A stretch of DNA of 64,000 nucleotides from Shewanella marinintestina (GCF_023283845.1 NZ_JAKILC010000003.1:272779-336778), one strand, 5' to 3'. Counted from the first letter of the stretch, positions 47,677-58,822 are shown. Program-made: numbers and translations. Notes: generated from the sequence alone by a model not told the origin.

Positions 47677-49389
47677 TTAATGATTAGCGGCAGATTTGTC
47701 GATAGATTGCACCGCGTTTTCAGTACGCTCGCTGATCTCATGAATGTCAGAAATAAACTTTTCTTTCGGTCCGGCTTTTTCAATGCAGCCATCACGTAAA
47801 CATACGACCCAATCCATTTGCCTTAAAAAACCGGGTCTATGACTTATCATGATCACTGTGATCCCTTGCTCTTTGCAGTGTTGCAACACAATTGCGAGGG
47901 CAACTTCTCCTTCGGGATCGAGATTAGAATTGGGCTCATCGAGGATTAACACTTTAGGTTTGCTAAATATTGCTCTTGCCAGAGCAAGCCGCTGCTTTTG
48001 ACCGCCACTAATTTGGTTAGCGGCCTCCCCTAGTTGGGTTTCATAACCATTAGGCAAAGCAATAATCAGTTCATGGACACACGCAAGACGCGCTGCATCA
48101 ACAATATCTTTTGGGTCGGCATCGCTAAAGCGGCAAATATTTTGTGCAACTGTGCCTGAAAGTAGCTCAACATCTTGAGACACAAAGCCGATATAACGTC
48201 CCAATTCATCAGCATTCCATTGACTTAAACAGGCACCATCGAGCTTAACAATGCCACTTGTCGGTGCTACTATTCCCATCAACAACTTAGCTAACGTCGA
48301 CTTCCCTGAACCGCTTGGGCCGATAATTGCCAAAGACAATCCTGCTTGTAGCCTAAAGTTAATGTTAGCAAGCACCGGTTTATTATGGCGATTGATGACA
48401 AAGTTAACTCGCTCTAATAAAAACTCACCACGGGGAGCTGGTAACGAAGTTTTTGGCTTATTGGTTTTGGGTTTTAGTGCAAGTTTTAATCTTTGGTAGG
48501 CTTGATAGCTAGACTCCCAGTTCTTCCAACAACCTACAGCTTGTTCGATAGGAGCCAAGGCTCGGCCAAGAATAATAGAAGCGGCAATAATTTCGCCAGT
48601 GCCTAACTGTTGAGTCAAAACAAGGCCAACACCGATACCAATAACGGCCACTTGCAGTAAAGTTCGAGTTAAACGGGTGAGCACCAACATCATGCTGACT
48701 TTGTCGGCAACGCTCCACTGTAGTCCAAGTAATTGCTTATGCCCCTGCTGCCAATGTTTGGCAACATCAGTCGCCATTCCCATCGCTTGCAATGAACTGG
48801 CATGACGCAAAATATCATTAATCTGCATACTGCTTTCAATCACAGCTTTAGAGGCTGCATCTTGTGGCAGCTTAGCAGCAGCTTTAACACCAAAAGCCAG
48901 TAATGACAAAATCACTGCACCAACGGTAGCTGTAACACCAAGTAGCGGATGCAAGCCAAATAGCACAATCAAAAACACTATTACCCAAGGCGCATCGAAA
49001 ATAGCGCTGGTAGATGGGGTTAATAACAGCGTTCTCACTTCACGAACATCAAGCAAGCTTTGTTTGCTTATTCCACCTTGACGGGCTGACTCCTGAATAG
49101 CCTCATTAACCAATAATGAGCTTGAGCGCATCTCAAGTTTCAAACCACTTTGCTGTAATAACTTATTACGCACGAAGTCTAAAGAAGCTTGAATAAGCAG
49201 AAGAAAAATAACGATTAGAGTTAAATTAATTAGGGTGTGATAACTAGAGCTGGCAATTACACGTCCAAACAATTGCAAGCTGTAGATGGGTAATGCCAAC
49301 ATCAATAAATTGACAAAAAAACTGAATATCGCCACATACTTCAATTCCGTTTGTAGTGAGCGAATAATACTGTTGAAGTTGTCATTCAT
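47677..49389 (-). CDS. Type I secretion ABC transporter, PrtD-like
   Basis: 570 residues. The six-helix exporter domain fills about 1-300; the ATPase has Walker A GPSGSGKST (357-365), signature ISGGQ (460-464) and Walker B VLILDEP (480-486). There is no N-terminal C39-like peptidase domain, as expected for PrtD-type exporters of RTX proteins with uncleaved C-terminal signals. It is the first gene of the exporter-adaptor-substrate operon. Confidence 0.92.
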   Translation of the reverse strand: MNDNFNSIIRSLQTELKYVAIFSFFVNLLMLALPIYSLQLFGRVIASSSYHTLINLTLIVIFLLLIQASLDFVRNKLLQQSGLKLEMRSSSLLVNEAIQESARQGGISKQSLLDVREVRTLLLTPSTSAIFDAPWVIVFLIVLFGLHPLLGVTATVGAVILSLLAFGVKAAAKLPQDAASKAVIESSMQINDILRHASSLQAMGMATDVAKHWQQGHKQLLGLQWSVADKVSMMLVLTRLTRTLLQVAVIGIGVGLVLTQQLGTGEIIAASIILGRALAPIEQAVGCWKNWESSYQAYQRLKLALKPKTNKPKTSLPAPRGEFLLERVNFVINRHNKPVLANINFRLQAGLSLAIIGPSGSGKSTLAKLLMGIVAPTSGIVKLDGACLSQWNADELGRYIGFVSQDVELLSGTVAQNICRFSDADPKDIVDAARLACVHELIIALPNGYETQLGEAANQISGGQKQRLALARAIFSKPKVLILDEPNSNLDPEGEVALAIVLQHCKEQGITVIMISHRPGFLRQMDWVVCLRDGCIEKAGPKEKFISDIHEISERTENAVQSIDKSAANH

Positions 49390-49510
49390 AACAATCGCAC
49401 TCCATTGCGAATGGGTTCCGCTAGATGCCCGCTACACAGGCAAGTCTTTATACTGATTACTTTTATTAAGCCTTAGTATAGTCAACAGCGCATATTATTT
49501 TGCTTACAGC

Positions 49511-49543
49511 AAAAAAAAATCCTGTACTTGGCAGTACAGGATT
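49511..49543 (-). terminator. oad operon terminator
   Basis: AATCCTGTACT, loop TGGC, AGTACAGGATT, with a run of nine T on the minus strand. It separates oadB from the secretion operon. Confidence 0.9.
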
Positions 49544-49597
49544 GATTTCAAAAACAAATAACTTAAAATAGGTTTAGATAAGTTTAGTTAATGAGGT

Positions 49598-50728
49598 TTA
49601 CCCCAACACAGCAAGTAGCACACCAGCCGCTACCGCACTACCTAGTACACCCGCAACGTTTGGTCCCATTGCATGCATCAATAAGAAGTTTTGGTTATTC
49701 GACTCTAAGCCTACTTTATTAACAACTCGCGCAGCCATTGGTACTGCCGATACACCTGCGGCACCAAGTAGAGGGTTAATTTTACCACCGGATAGTTTGC
49801 TCATCACTTTCGCCATTAATACGCCTGAAGCCGTACCGATAGAGAATGCAACAGCACCAAGTACTAAAATACCTAAAGTTTCCATCTGTAAGAATTGCTC
49901 TGCAGATAACTTAGAACCAACAGCTAGACCAAGGAAAATAGTCACGATATTGATTAGCTCATTTTGCGCTGTGCTTGATAATCTATCAACAACGCCAGAT
50001 TCGCGCATTAAGTTACCTAAGCAGAACATACCCACTAGTGGAGTTGCAGCTGGTAGGAACAAAATCGTTAGTCCAAGCACCATCAACGGGAAGATAATCT
50101 TCTCTTTCTTGCTCACTTCACGCAGCTGCTCCATCTTAATCTGACGTTCAGCTTCAGTCGTTAGCAAGCGCATGATTGGCGGCTGAATTAACGGTACTAA
50201 TGCCATATAAGAATATGCAGCAACGGCAATAGCGCCAAGTAATTCAGGGGCGAGTTTGGAGGCCAAGAAAATCGCTGTAGGCCCATCTGCACCTCCAATA
50301 ATGGCGATGGCTGCAGCATCTGTCATTGAGAAATCAAAACCTGGGATCCAGTTAAGCGCTATCGCTCCAAGCAAAGTTGCAAAAATACCAAACTGCGCCG
50401 CAGCACCTAGCAATAACATTTTAGGGTTCGCAATAAGCGCACCAAAATCTGTTAATGCTCCCACTCCCATAAAGATCAGTAGCGGGAAAATGCCGGTTTC
50501 AATACCGACGTAATAGGCGAAATACAGTAAGCCGCCTTCGTCAGTAAATCCACCGTTAGGAATGTTGGCCAATATGGCACCAAAACCAATAGGCAGTAGC
50601 AGTAATGGCTCAAACTTTTTCGCAATTGCTAGATACAGCAATATGCAGCCTACGCCCATCATGAGCAACTGGCCGCCGTCAAAGTTAGCAATGCCAGATT
50701 CAGCCCAAAATGCAATTAATCCGTCCAT
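49598..50728 (-). CDS. oadB: Oxaloacetate decarboxylase Na+ pump, beta subunit
   Basis: 376 residues with about nine to ten membrane segments; typical stretches are [40 protein letters not shown] and [17 protein letters not shown]. This subunit decarboxylates the carboxybiotin of OadA and couples it to Na+ export across the inner membrane. It starts 8 bases after the oadA stop in the order oadG-oadA-oadB. Confidence 0.95.
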   Translation of the reverse strand: MDGLIAFWAESGIANFDGGQLLMMGVGCILLYLAIAKKFEPLLLLPIGFGAILANIPNGGFTDEGGLLYFAYYVGIETGIFPLLIFMGVGALTDFGALIANPKMLLLGAAAQFGIFATLLGAIALNWIPGFDFSMTDAAAIAIIGGADGPTAIFLASKLAPELLGAIAVAAYSYMALVPLIQPPIMRLLTTEAERQIKMEQLREVSKKEKIIFPLMVLGLTILFLPAATPLVGMFCLGNLMRESGVVDRLSSTAQNELINIVTIFLGLAVGSKLSAEQFLQMETLGILVLGAVAFSIGTASGVLMAKVMSKLSGGKINPLLGAAGVSAVPMAARVVNKVGLESNNQNFLLMHAMGPNVAGVLGSAVAAGVLLAVLG

Positions 50729-50736
50729 GATGACTC

Positions 50737-52548
50737 CTAAGCTAATGCCAACAATTGGCTACCAACAGCTACTGCGTCACCTTCTTTCACCCAAACCTTG
50801 GAGATCACTCCATCAGCTTCGGCGCGGACCTCGGTTTCCATCTTCATTGCTTCAAGGATAATCACCACGTCACCTTCTTTAACCGTATCTCCAGGCGAAA
50901 CATGGACTTTAAAAATGTTACCCGACAAAGGTGCATTTTGTTCATGCTTAACCGCTGACAAATCAACAACGGGTGCTGATGCAGCAGGAGCTGTAAATGG
51001 CACAACATTTTCTGTCGGGGTGATTTGGCTGATATCTCCGCCTTCAGCAACCTCAACAACAAAACTTTGACCTTGAACCGTTACCGTGTAAGTTTCAGGG
51101 CCTTGCTGACTTGCCTCTTTTACTTCTGCTTTTTTCGCTTCTTCTAATGCCTTAGCAGCGACTTCTGGCTTTGGCTCAAATGCGTCAGGGTTATTACGGT
51201 TAGTAAGGAATTTAAGGCCGATTTGTGGAAATAATGCATAAGTTAATACGTCATCATCAAGTTCATCAGCAAGCTTGATATCCTCAGCTTCAGCTTTCTC
51301 TTTTAGCTCAATGCGCAGCTTACCAAGTTCTGATTCAAGTAGATCTGCTGGGCGACAAGTAATCGCTTCTTTACCCGCTAATACACGCTGCTGCAGCTCC
51401 GCATTAACTGGTGCAGGAGTCGCGCCGTACTCGCCTTTTAATACGCCTTCAGTCTCTTTAGTCATTGACTTATAGCGCTCGCCAGTTAAAACGTTGATTA
51501 CTGACTGAGTACCTACAATTTGAGACGTTGGGGTAACTAATGGTAAGAAACCTAAATCTTCACGTACTCGTGGGATCTCTTCTAAAACTAAATCAAGCTT
51601 ATCGCCAGCACCTTGCTCTTTTAACTGGCTTTCCATGTTTGTTAGCATGCCGCCTGGTACTTGTGCACGTAAAATACGTGAATCGATGCCTTTTAGCTCG
51701 CCTTCAAATGCAGCGTATTTTTTACGTACAACTCTAAAGTAAGCCGCGATCTCTTCAAGCAGATCCATGTCATAGCCGGTTGCACGGTCAGTGCCTTCTA
51801 CCATAGCGACCAAGGTTTCGGTTGCACTATGACCATAAGTTTGGCTCATTGACGAAATGGCAGTATCGAGCACATCAATGCCCGCTTCTATCGCTTTTTG
51901 ATATGTCGCAGTGCTTAGCCCTGTTGTTGCATGGCAATGCAGTGATACCACAAGATCTGTTTGCGACTTAATTTGGCTGATTAAGTCAAAAGCTTCAAAC
52001 GGCTTGAGCAGGCCAGCCATATCTTTAATACATAAAGAATGACAGCCCATATCTTCGATACGCTTAGCCATATCAACCCAAGTGTTTAGGTTATGCACAG
52101 GGCTAGTTGTATAAGACAGCGTACCTTGTGCATGACCGCCAACCTCAATTACTGATTTAACTGCGGTTTCTAGGTTACGCACATCGTTCATTGCATCAAA
52201 CACACGGAATACATCAACACCATTGGTATGAGCACGTTCAACAAAACGGTGCACTAGATCATCAGCATAATGGCGGTAGCCTAGTAAGTTTTGTCCACGT
52301 AACAACATTTGCTGCGGGGTATTAGGCATTACCTTTTTTAATTCACGAATGCGCTCCCATGGATCTTCTCCTAAATAACGGATACAAGAATCAAAGGTCG
52401 CACCGCCCCATGATTCAATTGACCAAAGACCAACTTTATCCAGTAACGGTGCAATGGGTAACATATCTTCGGTACGCAAACGAGTAGCGAGAATAGATTG
52501 GTGCGCGTCCCTTAAGACCACATCAGTTAAAGCCAATGGCTTGCTCAT
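50737..52548 (-). CDS. oadA: Oxaloacetate decarboxylase, alpha subunit
   Basis: 603 residues: an N-terminal carboxyltransferase TIM barrel ([30 protein letters not shown]), a linker region, and a C-terminal biotinyl domain with EAMKMETEV (biotinylated Lys569). It transfers the carboxyl group of oxaloacetate to biotin, giving pyruvate. It works with OadB and OadG as the sodium-pumping complex, which can also serve citrate or dicarboxylate metabolism. Confidence 0.95.
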   Translation of the reverse strand: MSKPLALTDVVLRDAHQSILATRLRTEDMLPIAPLLDKVGLWSIESWGGATFDSCIRYLGEDPWERIRELKKVMPNTPQQMLLRGQNLLGYRHYADDLVHRFVERAHTNGVDVFRVFDAMNDVRNLETAVKSVIEVGGHAQGTLSYTTSPVHNLNTWVDMAKRIEDMGCHSLCIKDMAGLLKPFEAFDLISQIKSQTDLVVSLHCHATTGLSTATYQKAIEAGIDVLDTAISSMSQTYGHSATETLVAMVEGTDRATGYDMDLLEEIAAYFRVVRKKYAAFEGELKGIDSRILRAQVPGGMLTNMESQLKEQGAGDKLDLVLEEIPRVREDLGFLPLVTPTSQIVGTQSVINVLTGERYKSMTKETEGVLKGEYGATPAPVNAELQQRVLAGKEAITCRPADLLESELGKLRIELKEKAEAEDIKLADELDDDVLTYALFPQIGLKFLTNRNNPDAFEPKPEVAAKALEEAKKAEVKEASQQGPETYTVTVQGQSFVVEVAEGGDISQITPTENVVPFTAPAASAPVVDLSAVKHEQNAPLSGNIFKVHVSPGDTVKEGDVVIILEAMKMETEVRAEADGVISKVWVKEGDAVAVGSQLLALA

Positions 52549-52569
52549 ACAAATACTCCCTACTTTTTA

Positions 52570-52815
52570 TTATGCTTTTTTACGGTGCTGATGAATTGCT
52601 GCAGTTATTACCACAGTCATTAATGGGCTTACAGCTGTTGTACTCATCTGAGGCTGAACCGCTGGTGATGTATTATCTACTTGTGGCACAGGTCCGAATT
52701 TTCTAGCGACTAAATTCATCGCCAAGATAAGAAAGCTCAAAAATAAAAATACTAGTGCCATACCTAGTACCATGATCCCTAATGCGTCATATAGCTGCTC
52801 AGATATTGAAGCCAT
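52570..52815 (-). CDS. oadG: Oxaloacetate decarboxylase, gamma subunit
   Basis: 81 residues with one transmembrane helix (about 13-35, LGIMVLGMALVFLFLSFLIL) and a short hydrophilic C-terminus, as in OadG, which assembles the complex and binds zinc. A strong GAGGAAGAG ribosome binding site precedes the ATG. It is the first gene of the oadGAB operon. Confidence 0.88.
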   Translation of the reverse strand: MASISEQLYDALGIMVLGMALVFLFLSFLILAMNLVARKFGPVPQVDNTSPAVQPQMSTTAVSPLMTVVITAAIHQHRKKA

Positions 52816-53312
52816 CTCTTCCTCTCGTTGGTATTAAATTGTGAATAAAACAGGGGTGCGCCAATAAATATTCACCTACCATTCACATATTATGCATTTC
52901 ATTCCATTCATTTGAGATACATCTTTACGACCAAATGATGAACAAGGATAAAAAACAATAACCAATCTATAACAAAATAGCGACCACCTTGTAAATTGGT
53001 CATACCACAAAATCATTAATTAACGGGCACCACCTAACAAATCAATATTAAAATAACGTTTTAAATGAACAATCCTCAATATACTTGTTTTTATGACAAA
53101 CTCTTTATAATTTAACTATGGTTTTAGTGGAAAATGAATTCAGAAATTAGAACAAATTAGACTACTTTTCCGACTTTGCAATTTTATGCAGCATAGCTTT
53201 AAAGGTAGGAGCCTACTTTTAATTGCTAACAGCTTATTTTTAGAAGGGGAGTGAATAAAGAAATTTTAGAATTGAATAATCTTGGAATGGCTCTTCACAC
53301 TAGAGAAATTGA
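52816..53312. other. Intergenic region ahead of oadG, nothing assigned
   Basis: This 497-base, very AT-rich gap holds the oadGAB promoter and the 3' end of the Bat operon transcript. A small hairpin, GTAGG/CCTAC, near 53203-53214 could terminate the Bat operon but has a poor T-run on that strand. No RNA gene or clear operator was found. Confidence 0.45.
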
Positions 53313-54779
53313 TCAAAAGAACTTATTAAAGCATTGCTTTAATAAATGCTTCATATCTAACACACTAAGGTATTGCGAACGCGCTTTTAGTGCATCTTCT
53401 GCTACTTGTCTGTGATCAGTTGACTCTGATGAACTATCTTCAATACGCTTGCTGTACAAGTATGCAAACAGCCGAGTCGTAATTCCATTTGTCTTCTCAG
53501 CTTCTACCATAGTTGAAGCAAGCTCAGCGTTTAACCACAACCCTTTGGCATTTTTTATAGATGTTTGAGCTTGATTGCGCATCAATTGCTTAGAAGAGGT
53601 GTCTAATTGGGTTTCCTGTTTTAGCCTTGAAATAGCCTTTACTGAGTCCCTTTGTTGATAGAGGTAACCAACAAACAAAGGCCAATCTTTAGTAACTAAC
53701 GCGTGTCGTGCTTTCCAATACAAGGTATTTTTTTGATAACGAAAAACAATCCTACCCAACAAAATGATAGCAGCACAGCTAAGTATAAACACTAGCTGAT
53801 ACCAATTGCCCTGACTCCAGCCCACAACATCTATTTTAAATGTGGTAAAAAAATGCTGTTCAACGCCACTTCCTAACTTCCACCAGCTTATAGTTTCTCC
53901 CCCCAAACTATAGTCACCACTTGTTTCAATAAGATAACTAAACTCTTGAGTAAGACGACCAAGACTTTCGCCGCGTCGACTAATATCTTCAAGTTGCGGC
54001 TCTCTAGCTATAATGCTGCCACCATCGAATTGCTTCGCCTTAAAAGGGGGTATATGGCTCGCAGGAAGGTTAGTGGCTACAATAACGACACTTCGTGTAA
54101 TCACATCTCCCTGCTGATACGAGTCCTTCAATGTCGACCAATTATCTTCAATTGTAACAGCCTCTGCGACTAAGTAAGGGGCTATGATATCGAGTTCTGG
54201 CGGAACATATGCATAAAGTAAGGCGGGCTTAGCGAGCAAGATAGTCGATTTTGACGAGTTAGAGCTGGCATCTTGGTAACTAATAGCAAAACTAATACTT
54301 GGCACTTGGATTAGTCCTTGCTGTTCTGGGTAGAGATACACTTCCCAGATCTGCGATGTCAAATTACGCCCCTCAAGTCGCTTGCTACCATTAATCGCAA
54401 AGGAGGAAGCTTTAGCTAGACTGGCGCTAGAGATTGATGGCAACTCAAATTGAGTACCACCATTAAAGAAACCGTCGACCAAAAGTTCATATCGTAATAC
54501 AACTTTTTGGCCAACTACAGGGTGAGATTCAGAGCGGCTAACACTAACTCGGGGAGTAAAATTTACATCTAAATTATCCCCCTGTATCGTACTATTTAGG
54601 CTCATTACAGCATCGTTTAGGTTTGCTGCGTTAACACCTAAAGGCAATGTACTTAATATCAAAATAGCTATCGTTCGGCTCGCTCGACTAACTCCAATCA
54701 ACAATAAGCCCGCTATGGCCTTTCTAAGCAAGGACCGCAGTAAAACGTTATTAATACTCAAACGTAAGCCATTAATCAT
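53313..54779 (-). CDS. BatD family oxygen-tolerance protein
   Basis: 488 residues from the ATG at 54779, which overlaps the stop region of the upstream gene; an upstream extension of the frame lies inside that gene. A signal-like hydrophobic stretch (residues 18-50) is followed by BatD beta domains (VSVSRSESHPVVGQKVVLRYE, DIIAPYLVAEAVTIEDNW), and a transmembrane helix comes about 320-337. BatD is predicted to lie mostly in the periplasm as partner of BatA and BatB. It is the last gene of the MoxR-Bat operon. Confidence 0.85.
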   Translation of the reverse strand: MINGLRLSINNVLLRSLLRKAIAGLLLIGVSRASRTIAILILSTLPLGVNAANLNDAVMSLNSTIQGDNLDVNFTPRVSVSRSESHPVVGQKVVLRYELLVDGFFNGGTQFELPSISSASLAKASSFAINGSKRLEGRNLTSQIWEVYLYPEQQGLIQVPSISFAISYQDASSNSSKSTILLAKPALLYAYVPPELDIIAPYLVAEAVTIEDNWSTLKDSYQQGDVITRSVVIVATNLPASHIPPFKAKQFDGGSIIAREPQLEDISRRGESLGRLTQEFSYLIETSGDYSLGGETISWWKLGSGVEQHFFTTFKIDVVGWSQGNWYQLVFILSCAAIILLGRIVFRYQKNTLYWKARHALVTKDWPLFVGYLYQQRDSVKAISRLKQETQLDTSSKQLMRNQAQTSIKNAKGLWLNAELASTMVEAEKTNGITTRLFAYLYSKRIEDSSSESTDHRQVAEDALKARSQYLSVLDMKHLLKQCFNKFF

Positions 54780-56343
54780 CAACACCTTCCTTTGACGATG
54801 ACGGCTGCTTACCCATATCAGTATTAGTGCTATCAAAGGATTTATTAAATTCAGCTTGGAATTTCGACGCCAAAAACTGTTGGGGATCTTTACTAATATC
54901 TCGCAGCCATTGCTGCTTTTTACTATCACTTTTTAGTAGTTCACTAACTGATAGACGTTGCAGTTTAACTTCAACCTTACCGACGGTTTGTTTATCGGCA
55001 CCTAAGTTACTGTCAATCATCTCATCAGCGTCAATTGATTCTGGTGGGCTTTCCTCTTGCTGACTTTCACCTAATTGTTTTATGTCTCGAATGAGCTGTT
55101 TAACAATACGTAGGTTATTTTGTGCAGCTTGATTATCTGGCTCAATTTCCAATAGCAGTTCATACAACTGCTGCGCCTTGGTGTAATTACGCCCCCGAGT
55201 GTAAGTCATTGCTAGATTGAACAAACTTTGAAGTGTGGCTTGACTGCGGTATATTTTCGCAGCTTTACGGTACTCTTTCGCCTTATAGTAAGATAAAGCT
55301 TTCCAGTCTAGATCATTAAATCTAATTGCTGCTTCTTGATAATCTCCACGATCAAAATAATATTGCCCTTGTTGATCAGCACTGACAAACCAATCAAGCC
55401 AATTAGCTTGTGCAGGAACAGGCACTAAACTAACACTTAGCAATACAGCAGGCGTCCAATAAAGATTAAAACCACGACGAAAAAACAATAACAATAGCAA
55501 AGCTGCCGGATAAAGTAGCCAATAACCTTGGTTAACTAAGATACTAGACTTAGCAATCGCATCAGCTGCCAATTTAGCGACTAGCTCAGCCACCTGCTGC
55601 GTGCTTTTATCTATTTCACTGCTTGTAATCAACTCCAAATTAAGTTGATTTGCGAGCTCTTCAGCATTAGAGCTTAACGCTGCCACAATTCCATGTGCTT
55701 TGTGGCTAGCTAAATAACCTGCAAGCTCGCGGGATGGTCCATCAACGCCATCAGTGACGATTAAAATATCAAAGCCAAACTCCTGTGCTGCTGGCGTTGC
55801 ATTCAGTACACTTATAATAGAGTCGAGATTATTGCCTTCTAACGGCATAACCTCCGGTGCCATATAGCCTAAGTACAAAGTTAATAGTTCAAATTGCTCT
55901 GAAGGTGGCAGAACTTGATGACTACTGCCAGCAAAAGCAACCAAAGATATAGGTCTGTTTGCAGCCTGTTTTAGCACAGCCGTGACCAGTAACTTTGCGT
56001 ATTCAAGCCGAGTAATTTCACCACGCCTACCTATCATCGACGGAGATAAATCCAGCGCAATAATTAACGGGCTTTTTATTTTATCATCCCCAGCTCTCAG
56101 CCAGCTTGGCCCGGCCAACGCCACTATAATGATGCTAGCAATAACTAATGTCATAAGTATCGGCAGCTTACTTGCACGCTGACTATTTTGTACCGAAAAC
56201 ACATTTGCTAAATGCTCTGCAATAATGCCCTGTCCAGCTTGTTGGTCGCTAACTCGTTGTCGCCATATCGTATACATAAGCCCAATGATAGGAATAAATA
56301 ACCAAAGCCAATGTGCTGAGGCAAATTGAAAGTCAGTTAACAT
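54772..56343 (-). CDS. BatB/BatC-type fusion: vWA domain plus TPR
   Basis: 523 residues from the ATG at 56343, which overlaps the end of the BatA-like gene by 11 bases. Two N-terminal hydrophobic segments come first (about 7-27 and 62-80). A von Willebrand A domain follows with MIDAS motif DLSPS (98-102), then a transmembrane helix near 275, a periplasmic part with TPR repeats (about 320-430, FNLAMTYTRGRNYTKAQQLY) and a disordered acidic tail. BatB (vWA) and BatC (TPR) are separate proteins in some species; here they are one chain. It likely assembles with MoxR and BatA in envelope stress tolerance. Confidence 0.85.
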   Translation of the reverse strand: MLTDFQFASAHWLWLFIPIIGLMYTIWRQRVSDQQAGQGIIAEHLANVFSVQNSQRASKLPILMTLVIASIIIVALAGPSWLRAGDDKIKSPLIIALDLSPSMIGRRGEITRLEYAKLLVTAVLKQAANRPISLVAFAGSSHQVLPPSEQFELLTLYLGYMAPEVMPLEGNNLDSIISVLNATPAAQEFGFDILIVTDGVDGPSRELAGYLASHKAHGIVAALSSNAEELANQLNLELITSSEIDKSTQQVAELVAKLAADAIAKSSILVNQGYWLLYPAALLLLLFFRRGFNLYWTPAVLLSVSLVPVPAQANWLDWFVSADQQGQYYFDRGDYQEAAIRFNDLDWKALSYYKAKEYRKAAKIYRSQATLQSLFNLAMTYTRGRNYTKAQQLYELLLEIEPDNQAAQNNLRIVKQLIRDIKQLGESQQEESPPESIDADEMIDSNLGADKQTVGKVEVKLQRLSVSELLKSDSKKQQWLRDISKDPQQFLASKFQAEFNKSFDSTNTDMGKQPSSSKEGVDD

Positions 56344-57376
56344 TATTGCGCTCCTTGGCTTCTTGCTTATAGCGATTAAACCATGGCGTTGCTGCACTGT
56401 TGTGCCACCTGGACATTAACCAAAGTATGAGCCAAATAACAATATAGAAAATCATCATCGGCCCTATCAAATATGGAAATAGATCGGTTTTTCTTTGAAA
56501 GATCTGCTGTTCAAATGTTGCAGGTGCAATGCTATTCACTTGCTTTAAAACTTGCGAAATTGCATCACTATTATTGCCCTCAAATGCTTGTCCTTTACTG
56601 ATGAGCGCTATTTTATTTAACGTATTAAAGTCGACCTTATCTTCACCAACCGTAGTAATAGAGCCCATTCCCAGAGTATAAATCTGTATACCATCAGCAG
56701 CAGCGATACGAGCAGCATCAACAGGATCTAACCGTGAACTTGTATCACTACCATCCGTAACAAGTAACAATACACGTTGCTCTGTTGTTGAGCTGTCAAA
56801 TGCGCGAATACTCAAACCTATTGCATCACCTATCGCAGTTGCAGGACCAGCCATCTGTGTATCCATTTGCTGTAAAAGCGTTTGCCAAAGCCCTATATCT
56901 TGAGTAAACGGAACCTGTAGATAGGCTCCAGAACCAAACACTATCAGGCCTAAGCGATCACCAGTACGTTGAGCGGCAAACTCAGTGAGTAGGGCTTTTA
57001 ACGCTACAACCCTAGAGACATTGGTATCATTACCTAACTGATAGTCTTGTTGCTCCATTGATTGCGAAAGATCGATTGCAACCATTAAGTCACGACCCGC
57101 TTTTTCAACGACTACTGGCTCACCAATTAATACAGGTCGAGCTAGGCTGACAACAATCGCAATCCAGCTTAAACATAAAGCCAGCATTTGAATGAACCTA
57201 CGTTGCTTGATATGACTTCCAGAAGTAGGCTTTTGCCCTGTAGCGCGAATTAAACGAGCAAAGAAAGGTAAATAAATAGAAGCTGCAGGTTGCAAATACG
57301 CAGGCGAAAATCTAAAAATAAAAAGTGGTAAAATAACTAATAATAATAACCATGGGTATTCAAGAGACATGTTCAA
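56333..57376 (-). CDS. BatA-like vWA membrane protein
   Basis: 347 residues: transmembrane helices near 8-21, 62-79 and 305-328, and a von Willebrand A domain with MIDAS DLSQS (102-106) plus a TDGSDTSS loop. BatA proteins are vWA partners of MoxR ATPases. It overlaps the DUF4381 gene upstream by 17 bases and the BatB-like gene downstream by 11, so the operon is translationally coupled throughout. Confidence 0.88.
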   Translation of the reverse strand: MNMSLEYPWLLLLVILPLFIFRFSPAYLQPAASIYLPFFARLIRATGQKPTSGSHIKQRRFIQMLALCLSWIAIVVSLARPVLIGEPVVVEKAGRDLMVAIDLSQSMEQQDYQLGNDTNVSRVVALKALLTEFAAQRTGDRLGLIVFGSGAYLQVPFTQDIGLWQTLLQQMDTQMAGPATAIGDAIGLSIRAFDSSTTEQRVLLLVTDGSDTSSRLDPVDAARIAAADGIQIYTLGMGSITTVGEDKVDFNTLNKIALISKGQAFEGNNSDAISQVLKQVNSIAPATFEQQIFQRKTDLFPYLIGPMMIFYIVIWLILWLMSRWHNSAATPWFNRYKQEAKERNNVN

Positions 57377-57881
57377 ACTGATGCTCCCTCACCCACCTTT
57401 CGCATAGGTTCTTTAACCGCTCAAACTCTGCCTGAGTCATCTCATCCTGTTTACTCATGTTCCTATTCTGGTAATTCAGCTTTTCTAGCAAATAAACTTG
57501 TTCGGCCGTAAACAACTCTCTAGGGCTTGTCTTATTTACCAGCGCAAACCATTCTTTTCCAGTTTGACTTAATAATGCTGATTGTGATGTCTTAGGATTG
57601 CACTCCTGTGCTGTAGAAGTTTGCGATAACCCATTCAATGCTGCTTGGCGTAACACTTGATTTAATCTACCAGCATCTACCACGCTTATTCTACTAAGCT
57701 CATTAAGGGCTTCACGCCGATATCGATTAGCTAACCATTGCCTGCGTTTAAGAGCGCCACCATAAAGCCCACATAAGCCCAAAATAGCGAAAATAGCGTA
57801 CCATGCAGGAGCTAGCGGCCACCAAGGAATGGCATTGGGAGCTGTAATATCAACTAGCTGTGCTATTGAGTTCATTGCCAC
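57360..57881 (-). CDS. DUF4381 family membrane protein
   Basis: 173 residues with one transmembrane helix (about 24-45, preceded by PWWPLAPAWYAIFAILGLCG, the typical DUF4381 wording) and a helical cytoplasmic part (RYRREALNELSRI, LNQVLRQAALNGLSQTS). DUF4381 genes characteristically lie between the DUF58 and batA genes in these operons. The biochemical role is unknown. Confidence 0.82.
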   Translation of the reverse strand: MAMNSIAQLVDITAPNAIPWWPLAPAWYAIFAILGLCGLYGGALKRRQWLANRYRREALNELSRISVVDAGRLNQVLRQAALNGLSQTSTAQECNPKTSQSALLSQTGKEWFALVNKTSPRELFTAEQVYLLEKLNYQNRNMSKQDEMTQAEFERLKNLCERWVREHQFEHVS

Positions 57882-58798
57882 TCTCCCGTGAGTAAGTGCC
57901 GCAGTTGTAATGACACAGAGTCTTCAGTATTAATAACACCAACAGGCATGGCGCTGACTAACAAGCTGCGCTCAAGCGTGGTTAAACGTTGTTGATAAAG
58001 TTGGTCATATTTAAATTGGCTGTCGGTATCTGATTGAATATTTACTTGCTGCTTACCATGAGAGACACTTAAACCATGAGCGCGAGAGAGATCATCTTCT
58101 AGTGGGTCTTGGACTATAAAAAGTAACACATTAGATTTTTGTGAGATCACCTCTAATTCAGCTATCTCAGATGTCTCTATACCCTCAATATCGGTAATAA
58201 AAATAATCACACTTTGGCTAGTTAATGTGGAAATAAGCGGCCTTGCCTGAGATAGTAAAGACAAAGAAGATTTGTCCTTTACCTTAGCCAAACTTAACTG
58301 ATTATTAGCACTAACAATCGCCTCTAACAGCCGAATAACATTTTCTTGCGAACGCTTTACTGGTATTTGAATATTTTGCTGACAGCCTAAAACCAAGCCA
58401 CCAACTCGATCACCACTGTCAAAAGCTTGCCAAGCCAGCATCGAAGCAAGCTGAGCTGCAGAAACTGATTTAGTATAATTTTGGCTGCCAAAAAACATAG
58501 GTAAGCGCTGATCAATAATCAAATGCACCGGGCGATCTGTTTCTTCTGAATAAACTCTTACATAAGGCTTACCCAACCTTGCCGAAACTCGAGAATCGAT
58601 TTGACGAATATTATCGCCAGCTTGATATTGTCTTAATTCTTCAAAATTAAGACCACGCCCCTTTACTGTCGAAGCGTGACGGCCCGATAACATACCTGCT
58701 GGGCGATATTTTGGTGACAATGAAAACTGTCGACTATCTTGCCTAAACGCCAATAAAGCATCTAAATTGGTGTAAATACGAGGATCTTTTTTGCTCAT
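57872..58798 (-). CDS. DUF58 domain protein
   Basis: 308 residues, soluble. The DUF58 signature is present: GRGLNFEELRQYQAGDNIRQ followed by IDSRVSARLGKPYVRVYSEE. DUF58 proteins have a vWA-like fold and always accompany MoxR ATPases. It overlaps the DUF4381 gene by 10 bases and starts 25 bases after moxR. Confidence 0.9.
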   Translation of the reverse strand: MSKKDPRIYTNLDALLAFRQDSRQFSLSPKYRPAGMLSGRHASTVKGRGLNFEELRQYQAGDNIRQIDSRVSARLGKPYVRVYSEETDRPVHLIIDQRLPMFFGSQNYTKSVSAAQLASMLAWQAFDSGDRVGGLVLGCQQNIQIPVKRSQENVIRLLEAIVSANNQLSLAKVKDKSSLSLLSQARPLISTLTSQSVIIFITDIEGIETSEIAELEVISQKSNVLLFIVQDPLEDDLSRAHGLSVSHGKQQVNIQSDTDSQFKYDQLYQQRLTTLERSLLVSAMPVGVINTEDSVSLQLRHLLTGEWQ

Positions 58799-58822
58799 AC
58801 GAACCTATTCATGCGTTTTCTT

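Noticed and set aside
54780..54929. Upstream start for the BatD-like protein
   Set aside because: It would lie inside the upstream gene by 150 bases; the ATG at 54779 overlaps its stop in the usual coupled manner.
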